In this document: positions 18,701-26,770 of the stretch, piece by piece | How the letters are laid out: every line of letters begins with the position of its first letter | Numbering within the stretch: the stretch's first letter is position 1 | Assembly (NCBI GenBank): GCA_038206235.1 | Contig: JBBRBB010000009.1 | Location: 81,561-145,560, forward strand | Direction: 5' to 3' | Source of the DNA: JBBRBB01 sp038206235 | GTDB taxonomy: Bacteria; Bacteroidota; Bacteroidia; Chitinophagales; Chitinophagaceae | Length of the DNA stretch: 64,000 nucleotides | Notes under the pieces: generated by a model | What the model saw: only the letters and a program-made list of their open reading frames with translations | The model's database searches: none | What the model was told of the DNA's origin: nothing | Translations under genes and position numbers: made by a program

Positions 18701-19965
18701 TTAATGAGAAAGCAGCACAGGGTTTAATTGTGAGAGATACTTTGTTTAATATTTTATTTAGTCAGAATTTTCAGCAACAGCTTAATGTTACTGCACAGCT
18801 TGAACCCGTGAAAGAATTCATTATAGATGTGAATGTTCAAAAAACATTTACCAAAGACTATACAGAATTATTTAAAGATACCAGCAGACTTTTAAATAAA
18901 TTTGACCATTTAAGCCCGCTTGCAAATGGCGGCTTCAGCATCTCTTATATCAGCTTTCAAACTTTGTTTAAAAAATTTAATCCCAATCAAATATCATCCA
19001 CATTTTTAGAGTTTCAAAATAACAGGATAACGGTAGCAAACCGCCTTGCACAATCAAATCCATATTGGATAGATAGCGGCTCGCAACGCAGTGGTGACGG
19101 ATTTCCTTCGGGTTATGGCCGCTATGCACAGGATGTTCTTATTCCTGCATTCATTGCAGCATACACGGGCAAAAGCGCTTCAACAGTATCTCTCATTAAT
19201 GAATCAAACGCTACTATTAAATCGAATCCATTCAGAGATCTTCATGCTTTACCCAACTGGCATATAACATATACAGGCTTAACCAAAATACCGGCATTGG
19301 CAGATGTATTTAATAACATTACACTTACACATTCTTACTCCAGCACACTTAGCATGAACAGCTTTACCAGCGCTTTAAATTATTATGACCCTTTCCATTT
19401 AAGTGCCCCGGCATTTCTGGATACGATAAGCGGCAATTATGTTCCTTTCTTTCTTGTACCCAATCTTAGCATACAGGAACAGTTTGCTCCGCTGATTGGG
19501 TTTGATATAACTACTAATAATCAAACGAGCCTTCGTTTTGAATACGCTAAGAGCAGGCAACTGAGCTTGAGCTTATACGATTACCAGTTGAGTGAAGTAA
19601 GAAGCACGCAATTTATTTTTGGTGGTTCATTCAGAAAAAAAGGAGTGCGCTTTCCTGTCAGGCTTCCATTTATAAAAGCGGATCCCGATGAAACGGATTT
19701 GAATGTGAGCCTCGACTTTTCTATAAGAGATGATGTGCAAACCAACAGCCGTCTTGACCAGGCAAGCGCTTACAGCACCGGCGGACAAAAGGTGATAAGC
19801 ATTCAGCCCTCTGTTGACTATGTGCTAAGCAACCGCATTGATATGAAATTTTATTTTGACCAGCAGCGCATCATTCCATATATCTCTACTTCAGCGCCCA
19901 TTACCAGTACAAGAGCGGGAATACAAATAAGAATTTCGCTGGCGCCTGATGAAAATAAACAATAA
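12712..19965 (+). CDS. sprA: T9SS outer-membrane translocon SprA (Sov)
   Basis: A 2417-aa protein, the expected size of SprA/Sov, the giant roughly 36-strand beta-barrel through which type IX cargo crosses the outer membrane. It begins with a signal peptide (KSLLAALVLCLLCNFAKAQ). Family stretches include GLKVEIKPQGSVDLSLGYQG, LKLPISYNTLANFDFENQ and GSEGLIYIDDFEGSSSSLDL. The start codon is TTG at 12712; an in-frame stop lies a few codons upstream and there is no nearby ATG before the signal peptide. It follows ruvA by 41 bp. The T9SS-sorted proteases in this window (M4, two M36, reprolysin-like) are likely clients. Confidence 0.97.
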   Translation: MKNFGTGTKSLLAALVLCLLCNFAKAQKPADSLHYPLTDRRGDRFAWQNDNPFYLNDTSFIKQDIEYDPITGQYYISEKIGDIIYRKPTYLTLDEMLRIQSQQDETNYFNERGETLLSLNRKTLRPPPHVYDKLFDRIFGISPTGLKVEIKPQGSVDLSLGYQGQNVKNPTLPEAARKTGGLDFNMNSNVNIMANIGDKLKLPISYNTLANFDFENQLKLDYKGMDDEILKSVEAGNISFQTRGSLMASPQSLFGVKTQLQFGKLFITAALANQRSQRQSLVLQGGGLAQKINKKLDDYEENRHFLMAQYFKDNYNNAMKSLPLVNSQVQILRLEVWVTNRTGTTINTRSIVGFMDLAETNPYNSTILSLTTNPLPDNYANSLYPSITADSSFRDPAMVNTLLLARGLTPVNDFEKTFARKLDSSEYYYNQQVGFLSLNQQLQPDEVLAVAYQYTYNGKVYQVGEFSQDVTLDSTQGVQKVLFLKLLKATSQRTNLPLWDLMMKNVYSLDVSGLSSEDFKLNVLYQEPSGGVKRYLPESSPDVSGSPLISILRADRLNFRNDPQPDGYFDYVDGFTVLSQYGKIIFPVLEPFGKDLDTLAFHGEPDTTRKKYVYFQLYDSIKAIAQTYANLNRYLLQGSVKGSSTTDIYLGGFNIPPGSVAVTAGGQALTENVDYIIDYNLGTLKIINQAIINSGVPVDVQYENNASFGIQQRSFFGLRLDYLVNKKLSLGATLERLAERPFFTKTNYGEDPIRNLMYGVDFNYQSEFPALTRWLDKLPFYSTTTPSSINAYGEAAFLKPGHPKQIGAGSEGLIYIDDFEGSSSSLDLRFPFVAWTLASTPQDITRFPESVLTNNLDYGKNRAKLAWYNIEPTLQDRSSNNNPLRGNLDELSDSRVRSVITSEIFPQRTTTFANVLTSTFDMAYYPTNPGPYNFTDDKADIGSDGELLNPKQRWGGIMRNIDQTDFETGNIEYIEFWMQDPYIMQRTNPGGFLYIDIGNISEDILKDGRRFYENGLNTPTQPAAVDSSSVWGNVPVNPIQITQAFSNDPNDRPYQDVGFDGLNDAAETRKRDTSYLKHLRDTFTTGSAVYLNAAEDPSHDNYKWYRDPSYDAAGAGILARYKDYNNTQGNSPIVTSASQFSPAATLYPDNEDLNRDNTLNETEEFYEYEIDLHANPLDSSLISKYITDTTLVTPALPNGTVRQEKWYLFRVPIKDYTKKIGNIPDFKSIRFIRMYLNGFQDSVVLRFASLDLVRNNWRTFTYFLDSNYIQLPPSSTTINVLSVNVEENSSRQPIPYKIPPGIERVQSLSTNGINLLQNEQAMSLKITNLAPQDSRAVFKTLDLDLRSYGQLSMFIHAESVTGQTALNDGQISAVIRIGQDFLDNYYEIKIPLKITSPTAVTAEEIWPAMNNLDFALQELVQLKIRRNSGRYPIASKYTEQIGDRFFSVKGNPNLGEVQGFLIGVENDSTVSASTEVWVNELRLSKLDEKGGYAALARVDMQLADLGTLTLSANTYTHGFGSIEQQVNERAKDNLFQFDAALTMDAGKLLPKKTGVSIPVYASINKTIITPQYDPYDLDIKFKDKLAMAGDKRDSVRKAAVDETTIKTINFTNVRFGQNGAKPRLWSLSNFDFSYSFTRFEQTNPLILLNRVSTTRAGLGYTYNSSSKFIEPFKKKIKNQSIWLTPVRDFNINPIPSLISFRADINRQFGIFVPRIVNTYDSKIEKVDTTYNKLFTLDRYYNLRWDLTRSLNIDFSATNFATVDEPRGQLNTKAKRDTVIQNFFSGGRNTLYQQRAVFSYNAPLSKLPITDWITARFSYTATYNWIGASILAFQFGNTIENSQQSSVTGEFDFTRLYSKSKWLESLTVASAENDLNKAEDNQGKTNLDSIPVVPPKVEVIKGLKGKAKKSALRKWRQQKRNARIAARKGKEAGITGGLVKAGGHILTMVKRASVNYNETYNSRVPGYNAGIGYDTKRFNSLQPGLGYVFGKQPDTTWLNEKAAQGLIVRDTLFNILFSQNFQQQLNVTAQLEPVKEFIIDVNVQKTFTKDYTELFKDTSRLLNKFDHLSPLANGGFSISYISFQTLFKKFNPNQISSTFLEFQNNRITVANRLAQSNPYWIDSGSQRSGDGFPSGYGRYAQDVLIPAFIAAYTGKSASTVSLINESNATIKSNPFRDLHALPNWHITYTGLTKIPALADVFNNITLTHSYSSTLSMNSFTSALNYYDPFHLSAPAFLDTISGNYVPFFLVPNLSIQEQFAPLIGFDITTNNQTSLRFEYAKSRQLSLSLYDYQLSEVRSTQFIFGGSFRKKGVRFPVRLPFIKADPDETDLNVSLDFSIRDDVQTNSRLDQASAYSTGGQKVISIQPSVDYVLSNRIDMKFYFDQQRIIPYISTSAPITSTRAGIQIRISLAPDENKQ

Positions 19966-20069
19966 AATTATGCTCATGAAATCCTGCAACCTTCAAAATT
20001 TGATTTCGTGGAGTTATTGTCTGAATAAAGTAATCTCACCCAAATTTTTTAAAAATTTTATTTTTATCT

Positions 20070-20099
20070 TTTGAAAAGAGAAATATTTTATTATCTTGC
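20070..20099 (+). promoter_or_regulatory. Putative Bacteroidota promoter for the first M36 gene
   Basis: TTTG at 20070-20073, then 18 bases, then TATCTTGC at 20092-20099. This approximates the TTTG-N19-TAnnTTTG consensus known for Bacteroidota sigma factors. The paralogue at 23407 has the same TATCTTGC box at 23362-23369 and a similar leader, which supports function, though its -33 box is unclear. Confidence 0.5.
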
Positions 20100-20138
20100 T
20101 CGCTTAAATTTTACTTGCCTAAAAAAACACTTCTATTT

Positions 20139-23100
20139 ATGAAAAAAATTGCTACTCTCTTTGGCTTGATGGGCCTTTTATGCACCCAGCAGTCCATACA
20201 AGCACAAAAAACGTTAGATGCTAACCATGTAAAACAACTGGTTTCTAAAAACGCATCCGATATCGGCCTCACTGTTGCCGATGTTGAAAATTCACGAGTC
20301 GTGAATGCCTATTACGATGCACATGCACAGGCATTCATGGTGTACCTGCAGCAAACCTATAAGGGAACAGATGTGTACAATGCCATACACTCCCTTGCCT
20401 TTAAAAATGATAAATTAGTTTCTTCGCAGGGTTCATCAATTGGGATTGATGAAAAAAAAATGAACGCATCAGGCGCAGTGGCTGCTATTACTGCTGCTGA
20501 CGCTGTGCGTGCTGCCGCTAAAGAATTAAACCTTTCATTAGCTCAACCAGTTATTGCATTAAAAAATGAGAATAATGGCAAGAGCATTGAGTTTGGTAAT
20601 TTAGGTGTATCCTATAATAATATCACGGCAAATCTTTTTTGGATACCCTCAGAAAACCATTTACAATTAAGCTGGGAAGTTTCAATTTATACTGCAAAAT
20701 CAAACGCCGCATGGTATATAAAAGTAGACGCAATAACGGGCAAAGTGCTAAGCAAACAAGATATGACGGTTAATTGTAACTGGAGCGAACCTGCACAGCG
20801 TAAACATAATATGTATGTGTTTGAAGATAATAGTGCGCCTGCGATAACCGGCGAATATAGCCCTGAAAGTATAACCTCTGCGAAATATAATGTGCTACCT
20901 TATCCTACTGAAAGCCCCCTTGCGGGGCCCACAAGCTTAGAAACAGACCCCTGGGCGAAAAACGGAAATCAAAACGCTAACACAAATAAATGGAATACAG
21001 ATGCCACCACTGATTATATTGTTACCCGTGGTAATAATGCATTTGCTCAAACAGATTTAGATTCCAACAATGCAACTGCAGGATATGCTGCAGCCTCAAC
21101 AACTGCACTGCCCAACCTTACATTTAATTATCCTATTGATACCTTGTCTGACCCTTTAGAAAATCCTTCCTTTGCTGTTACAAATTTATTTTACTGGAAT
21201 AATACCATGCACGACTTGCTTTATCAATATGGATTTGATGAAATAGGCGGCAATTACCAGTCAACAAATTTTGGACGCGGAGGTCTGCAGAACGATATCG
21301 TGTATGCCGATGCACAGGATGGCGGCGGTGCAGGTACGCATATTGATAATGCCAATTTTGCACCCGCACCCGATGGGCAAAGTGGCAGAATGCAGATGTA
21401 TATTTGGAGACCATCAAGCTTAAAAACATTTAAAATAAATTCTCCCGCAAATTTAGCCGGTGTAAAACCTGCCGCCGAAAGTAATGTAAGCATTAATAAT
21501 AAACTGGCACAAACGGGAACCATTACTAATGATATAATTGTATGGAAAGATGCTGCGCATCCTGATTCAAGCACAGCCTGCAGCGGAGCTGCTGCTAATG
21601 CCGCTCAAATAGCCGGGCATATTGCTTATATAGACAGGGGAAGCTGTAATTTTACAGTGAAATTCCATAGTGCGCAATCTCTTGGCGCGAGGGCAATTCT
21701 TGTAGGTAATGTAGCTTTAGATGACCCAAGGTATAATACCGAGCCACAGGAAACGGGTGGCAATTTCCTTGTTATCATGAGTGGTGATGATAATACGATA
21801 ACTATTCCCGGCGTTTTTATTCAATATGACAGCGCTCAAAAAATTAAGAATGCACAATTAAGCGGGCAAACAGTAAACGGCACAGAGTCTCCTTCGCCGC
21901 GTATTGACGGGGATTTAGATGCCGGCGTTATTACACACGAACATACTCATGGTATGAGTAACCGCCTTGTCGGGGGTGTAAATACAGTTAGTTGTCTTCA
22001 GAGTCTTCAATTTCAACTTTTTACAGCTACGCCCAAGGATGCAGAAGTAATGGATGAAGGCTGGAGCGATTATTTGGCTTTAATGATGACTACTAACTGG
22101 GCCACAGCAAAAGCTACGGATGGGGCGCTTCCAAGACCCATTGGTAATTATGTTATTGGTTATCCTACGGATGGCCCGGGCATACGTGCCTATCCTTATT
22201 CTACAAATATGAATATTGATAAATGGACTTATGATAGTTTACGTACAGACCCCACAATACCTGAATTGAAATCTGATAATTTACTTACGGCAACTGTAGA
22301 TGAAAGTGATTCTTACACAAAATATTATGTAGGAGAAATTTGGTGTACTACACTTTGGGAAATGACATGGAACTTAATTCAGACTAACGGTATTAATAAA
22401 ACTTTCTTTGATGCAAGCAAACAGGGTGGTAATACAATTGCTATGAACCTTGTAATTGAAGCGCAGAAGCTTACTCCATGCGAACCTCAGTTGACTGAGG
22501 CCCGGGATGCTATTTTACAAGCTGATACCATTTTATATAGCGGCTCTCATGCACGTGAAATCTGGACAGCCTTTGCCGGCAGGGGTCTTGGTGTTGATGC
22601 AAACTTTTATGACAGAAAAAAATTGAAGGATGGAATCGGCAGCTATAAATTACCGAAGGCATTGCCTGTAACATGGGGCAGCTTCACCGCAGAAAAGAAT
22701 GGAAATACAGCTTTACTTAAATGGACAACTTTGCAGGAAGTAAATACAGATAAATTTATTGTTGAAAGAAGTGCAGATGGCAGAGTTTATACATCTATTG
22801 CTACTGTAAAAGCAGCAGGCAACAGCAGCGTAGAAAAAAGCTATAGCTCTCCTGATGCGCATCCGCTAAAGGGCAATAATAACTATCGTATAAAGCAGGT
22901 TGATAAAGATGGCAAGGCAAATTATTCTGATGTGCGTTATTTGAACTTTGCAGATATTAAACCTTACATCAAAATTTCACCAAACCCTGCAACTGATATT
23001 GTAACTATAAACATTGCGGGAAATACTCAGTCGCTCAATATTCAGTTGATGAGCAGCCCAGGGCAGTTTATAAACAAATATATAATGAGTGGCGAAAACT

Positions 23101-23195
23101 ATTCATTCGATGTTTCAAAACTTGCAGCCGGTGTGTATAATATTATAATAGATGGTGATGGTTATTCAGCCAAATACAAATTAGTAATTCAATAA
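20139..23195 (+). CDS. Secreted M36 (fungalysin) metallopeptidase with PA insert and T9SS sorting domain
   Basis: 1018 aa from the ATG at 20139. A TTG start at 20115 is possible, but the paralogue starts at the equivalent ATG. The order is signal peptide (KIATLFGLMGLLC...AQ), FTP-type propeptide (to about 200), then a fungalysin catalytic region interrupted by a protease-associated (PA) domain (DSSTACSG...IAYIDRGSCNFTVKF, about 470-560). Zinc ligands are His600 and His604 in THEHTHG plus Glu640 in MDEGWSDY, with catalytic Glu601. A fibronectin-like linker (ALPVTWGSFTAEKNG on) and a type A sorting domain (ISPNPATD, ending AAGVYNIIIDGDG...LVIQ) follow. It has about 12 more residues between the second and third zinc ligands than its neighbour. 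A rho-independent terminator follows. Confidence 0.93.
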   Translation: MKKIATLFGLMGLLCTQQSIQAQKTLDANHVKQLVSKNASDIGLTVADVENSRVVNAYYDAHAQAFMVYLQQTYKGTDVYNAIHSLAFKNDKLVSSQGSSIGIDEKKMNASGAVAAITAADAVRAAAKELNLSLAQPVIALKNENNGKSIEFGNLGVSYNNITANLFWIPSENHLQLSWEVSIYTAKSNAAWYIKVDAITGKVLSKQDMTVNCNWSEPAQRKHNMYVFEDNSAPAITGEYSPESITSAKYNVLPYPTESPLAGPTSLETDPWAKNGNQNANTNKWNTDATTDYIVTRGNNAFAQTDLDSNNATAGYAAASTTALPNLTFNYPIDTLSDPLENPSFAVTNLFYWNNTMHDLLYQYGFDEIGGNYQSTNFGRGGLQNDIVYADAQDGGGAGTHIDNANFAPAPDGQSGRMQMYIWRPSSLKTFKINSPANLAGVKPAAESNVSINNKLAQTGTITNDIIVWKDAAHPDSSTACSGAAANAAQIAGHIAYIDRGSCNFTVKFHSAQSLGARAILVGNVALDDPRYNTEPQETGGNFLVIMSGDDNTITIPGVFIQYDSAQKIKNAQLSGQTVNGTESPSPRIDGDLDAGVITHEHTHGMSNRLVGGVNTVSCLQSLQFQLFTATPKDAEVMDEGWSDYLALMMTTNWATAKATDGALPRPIGNYVIGYPTDGPGIRAYPYSTNMNIDKWTYDSLRTDPTIPELKSDNLLTATVDESDSYTKYYVGEIWCTTLWEMTWNLIQTNGINKTFFDASKQGGNTIAMNLVIEAQKLTPCEPQLTEARDAILQADTILYSGSHAREIWTAFAGRGLGVDANFYDRKKLKDGIGSYKLPKALPVTWGSFTAEKNGNTALLKWTTLQEVNTDKFIVERSADGRVYTSIATVKAAGNSSVEKSYSSPDAHPLKGNNNYRIKQVDKDGKANYSDVRYLNFADIKPYIKISPNPATDIVTINIAGNTQSLNIQLMSSPGQFINKYIMSGENYSFDVSKLAAGVYNIIIDGDGYSAKYKLVIQ

Positions 23196-23214
23196 ACAAT
23201 TTTTTTTGAAAATG

Positions 23215-23246
23215 AAATCCCGCTTTAATAAGGCGGGATTTTTTTT
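23215..23246 (+). terminator. Rho-independent terminator after first M36 gene
   Basis: A 9-bp stem AAATCCCGC / GCGGGATTT with a 9-base loop, followed by a run of T. A nearly identical copy follows the second M36 gene, so the duplication unit included the terminator. Confidence 0.9.
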
Positions 23247-23250
23247 GCAT

Positions 23251-23279
23251 CGGTCACACGGCTCTAAGCCGTCAGACCG
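23251..23279. repeat. Two-part palindromic element downstream of the M36 terminator
   Basis: CGGTC (23251-23255) pairs with GACCG (23275-23279) and ACGGCT (23258-23263) pairs with AGCCGT (267-272 of 23 kb), separated by a symmetric 2+2 internal loop and a 3-base apical loop. There is no T-run, so it is not an evident terminator. The outer arms resemble the GGTCTGAC repeats at 46199-46242. Confidence 0.5.
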
Positions 23280-23406
23280 TAATCCTAATACTGATATTTA
23301 TCTTTCCATAAGCCTTTAAAAAAATTCTAAGATTCTATTAAAATACTTTAAACATTTCATTTATCTTGCTTCGCTAAATTTATTTATCTAAAAAACCATT
23401 CTGTTT

Positions 23407-26394
23407 ATGAAAAAAATTGTTACTCTCTTTGGCTTGCTCGCATTGCTATGCACGCAATTTATACAAGCCCAAAATTTATCAGATGCTACCCGTGCAAAAC
23501 AACTGGTTTTAAAGAATGCATCTGCTATCGGCCTTACTGCTGCTGATATAGAAAATGTAAGAATTTCTGATGCCTATTATGATAAAACCTCTAGTTCCAC
23601 TATGGTTTACCTGCAGCAAACCTATAAAGGAGTAGATATTTATAATGCTATCAGCACGGTAAGCTTTCGCAATGATAAAATTGCTGCTAACAACTTTTAC
23701 CATTTAAATGATGCGCTCATTGTGTCAAAAAATGCAAATGCTGTTCCCTCTGTAACCGCAGTTACCGCTTTACAAAATGCAGCCGAAGAATTAGGGCTAA
23801 TTCTTAAACAATCACCAGGCTCACCTTTAAAGCGTTCTGCTGATGGAAAATATTTTGAATTTGACAAATTGGATATAGCTCAAAATAATATTACAGTAAA
23901 ATTGCAGTGGATACCGCAGAATGATAACAAGAATTATTCTTTAAGCTGGCAGGCAGCAATACATAGTTATGATAAAAATGCTATGTGGCTTGTAAATGTA
24001 GATGCACATACAGGCAAAATAATTTCAAAAGTAAATCTTACCTCGTATGAAAACTTTGAAGCAAATCAAAATCGTCCTCATTATATTTATGCTTATGAAG
24101 TTTCTGAATTCAATAACAAAGAAGTTCAAACACCATTTGTTACTCCTTTAAGTATTAATACTTCAAAATACAATGTTATTCCAAACCCTTATGAAAGCCC
24201 GCTTACCGCTACGGCAACTCTTCTCACAGACCCCTGGACAATAAATGGGAATCAAAATGCGAATAGCTTAAAATGGAATAGTGACGGTACTACCGATTAT
24301 GACATTACCCGCGGCAACAATGTATATGCACAATTAGATAATGACGGTAAAGATAATACCTATGGCTATGCACCCGCTTCACAAACTGCACTGCCGGATT
24401 TGACTTTTAATTATCCGCCTGATTATTTAGGAGACCCTACCGAAAACCCCTCTTTCCCTGTGGTCAATCTCTTTTATTGGAATAACCTAATGCATGACAT
24501 GAGTTATCAATATGGATTTGATGAACCCGCAGGTAATTTTCAAGAGAATAACCAGGCACGTGGCGGAAAAGAAAATGATTTTGTAATAGCAGATGCACAG
24601 GATGCAAGCGGCAGTGATAATGCAAATTTTGCCACACCTACAGACGGCAACAAACCCCGTATGCAAATGTTTTTATGGAGCCCTTCCAAAGTAAAAACAT
24701 TGCTAGCAAACCTGCCCACCCAATTTAGTGGTTATAAGCCTGCGGCAGAAAGCGGTGTAAGCAATGCGAATAAACTGGCTCAAACAGGTAGTATTACCAA
24801 TGATGTTGTTCTTTACAAAGATGTACTTCATCCTGATTCAAGCACTGCCTGCGGAGGCGCCGCCAATACCAGCCTATTAGCAGGTAAGATTGCATACATT
24901 GACAGGGGCAGTTGTCCTTTTGTTGATAAATTTCATAACGCACAATTAGCCGGCGCCCTCGCTATTATTGTTGGCAATGTTGCTCCGGATGACCCGCGTT
25001 ATGATGGAACAAATACCGGCAATTTCCTTGTTATAATGAGTGCTACTCCGCTTGATAATACTATCTATATTCCCGGCGTTTTTATAGCGTACGATACGGC
25101 ACAAAAAATGAAAGGTTATTTAACTTCAGCCATTAAAACAAATACAACCCTTTCTCCTTCACCGCGCCTTGACGGAGATATAGATAACGGCGTAGTTTGC
25201 CATGAATATACACATGGCATTTCTACCCGGTTAACAGGCGGGCCAAACAATTCTAGTTGCCTTAATAATGGCGAACAAATGGGTGAAGGATGGAGCGATT
25301 ATTTTGCTTTAATGATGACAACCAACTGGGCAACTGCCTCTGTAAATGATGGTGACATACCCAGACCTATTGGAAACTATGCTTATGGATATGATACCGA
25401 TGGCCCTGGAATTAGAACTTTTCCATATAGCACCGACATGACGATAGACCCATGGACTTATGATAGTCTGCATACGATGGATTTTAAAGAATATAGTCTT
25501 TTAAACTCCGGTTCTATTTATTATACAGGTGAATTTTGGTGCACTGCTCTTTGGGAAATGACATGGGAACTTATAAAAACGAACGGAATAAATCCTAACT
25601 TCTTTAATGCAACGGCAACAGGCGGCAATAGTATAGCTATGCACTTGGTAATGGAAGGATTGAAATTACAAAAATGCAGCCCGGGATGTGTTGATGGCCG
25701 TAATGCGATATTAAAGGCCGATACATTATTGTATGGAGGAATTCATAGTGATGCACTTTGGACAGCTTTTGCAAAAAGAGGTTTGGGTTGCGGTGCTTCT
25801 CAGGGAAGCAACAACAAAATAAAAGATGCAGCGGGTTCTTATGATGCAAACAGTTGTGCTCTCCCGGTAACCTGGGGCGGTTTTACTGCAGAAAAGAAAG
25901 GCACTACGGCTTTACTAAAATGGACAACCCTGCAGGAAGTAAATACAGATAAATTTATTGTTGAAAGAAGTGGAGATGGAAGAGTTTATACTTCTATTGG
26001 TACGGTGAAAGCAGCAGGAAACAGCAGTGTTGAAAAAAGCTATAGCTCTCCTGATGCACACCCTCTGAAGGGCAATAATAACTATCGTATTAAGCAGGTT
26101 GATAAAGATGGCAAGGCAAATTATTCTGATACACGTTATTTGAACTTTGCAGATATTAAACCTTACATCAAAATTTCACCAAACCCTGCAAGCGACATTG
26201 TAAATATAAACATTGCAGGAAACACTCAGTCACTCAATATTCAGTTGATGAGCAGCACAGGGCAGTTTATAAGCAAATATATAATGAGTGGCGAAAACTA
26301 TTCATTCGATGTTTCAACATTAGCAGCCGGTGTATATAATATTATAATAGATGGCGATGGTTATTCAGCCAAATACAAATTGGTTATTCAATAA
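23407..26394 (+). CDS. Secreted M36 (fungalysin) metallopeptidase, tandem paralogue, T9SS-sorted
   Basis: A 995-aa paralogue of the gene at 20139 with the same order: signal peptide (VTLFGLLALLC...AQ), propeptide, catalytic domain split by a PA domain (DSSTACGG...IAYIDRGSCPFVDKF), zinc site His599/His603 in CHEYTHG with Glu600, and Glu627 in MGEGWSDY, then fibronectin-like linker and sorting domain. Similarity to the neighbour is moderate in the N-terminal half, but the last roughly 165 residues are almost identical, as is the terminator. That suggests recent gene conversion of the export module. A TATCTTGC box lies at 23362-23369. Both enzymes should be exported through SprA, encoded just upstream. 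Confidence 0.93.
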   Translation: MKKIVTLFGLLALLCTQFIQAQNLSDATRAKQLVLKNASAIGLTAADIENVRISDAYYDKTSSSTMVYLQQTYKGVDIYNAISTVSFRNDKIAANNFYHLNDALIVSKNANAVPSVTAVTALQNAAEELGLILKQSPGSPLKRSADGKYFEFDKLDIAQNNITVKLQWIPQNDNKNYSLSWQAAIHSYDKNAMWLVNVDAHTGKIISKVNLTSYENFEANQNRPHYIYAYEVSEFNNKEVQTPFVTPLSINTSKYNVIPNPYESPLTATATLLTDPWTINGNQNANSLKWNSDGTTDYDITRGNNVYAQLDNDGKDNTYGYAPASQTALPDLTFNYPPDYLGDPTENPSFPVVNLFYWNNLMHDMSYQYGFDEPAGNFQENNQARGGKENDFVIADAQDASGSDNANFATPTDGNKPRMQMFLWSPSKVKTLLANLPTQFSGYKPAAESGVSNANKLAQTGSITNDVVLYKDVLHPDSSTACGGAANTSLLAGKIAYIDRGSCPFVDKFHNAQLAGALAIIVGNVAPDDPRYDGTNTGNFLVIMSATPLDNTIYIPGVFIAYDTAQKMKGYLTSAIKTNTTLSPSPRLDGDIDNGVVCHEYTHGISTRLTGGPNNSSCLNNGEQMGEGWSDYFALMMTTNWATASVNDGDIPRPIGNYAYGYDTDGPGIRTFPYSTDMTIDPWTYDSLHTMDFKEYSLLNSGSIYYTGEFWCTALWEMTWELIKTNGINPNFFNATATGGNSIAMHLVMEGLKLQKCSPGCVDGRNAILKADTLLYGGIHSDALWTAFAKRGLGCGASQGSNNKIKDAAGSYDANSCALPVTWGGFTAEKKGTTALLKWTTLQEVNTDKFIVERSGDGRVYTSIGTVKAAGNSSVEKSYSSPDAHPLKGNNNYRIKQVDKDGKANYSDTRYLNFADIKPYIKISPNPASDIVNINIAGNTQSLNIQLMSSTGQFISKYIMSGENYSFDVSTLAAGVYNIIIDGDGYSAKYKLVIQ

Positions 26395-26415
26395 ACTATA
26401 ATTTTTTTGAAAATG

Positions 26416-26448
26416 AAATCCCGCTTTAATAAGGCGGGGTTTTTTTTT
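26416..26448 (+). terminator. Rho-independent terminator after second M36 gene
   Basis: AAATCCCGC pairs with GCGGGGTTT (one G-T wobble) around a 9-base loop, followed by T8. It duplicates the terminator at 23215. Confidence 0.9.
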
Positions 26449-26472
26449 GTATTTGCTTTATTATTTTTATTG

Positions 26473-26580
26473 TTATACCAATTGTATTTTCAAATTAATC
26501 CAACTTATCTGGTATAATGCCGATGTAGAAGCTGTTTAGTCCAATTTATTGGACTATTACAGATGCACAATCGGTATTAC
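26473..26580. repeat. Structured dispersed repeat, copy 1 (covarying hairpin element)
   Basis: About 108 bp alignable over its full length with 39189-39296. The ends are near-inverted (ATACCAATTGT near 26475 against ACAATCGGTAT near the right end, 10 of 11 paired). A second long stem can form between TAATGCCGAT (26515-26524) and ATCGGTATTA (26570-26579). The central hairpin is TAGTCCAA (26537-26544), loop TTTA, TTGGACTA (26549-26556), all 8 pairs Watson-Crick. The other copy keeps the same hairpin with a double compensatory change. The intergenic region 26449-26770 holds nothing else I can name. Confidence 0.8.
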
Positions 26581-26770
26581 GTGCACTGCGAATGGTTTTG
26601 CACTGTAATGAAAACCGTAAGGATTGCGAGCGGGCAGAGTGTGTTGTTGTATTTTGAGTTGGGTTAAATTGTTTCTCGTTTCTGGTTTTCCATTGTGCAT
26701 CATGCTTTGGGGACAGTAAGACATCAACCTTTTGGTGAAAAAACAGGTATTTATTTCCTATCTTTAAAGA

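Noticed and set aside
20115..20138. TTG start for the first M36 gene adding eight residues
   Set aside because: The paralogue starts at the equivalent downstream ATG and the extra residues would precede a complete signal peptide.
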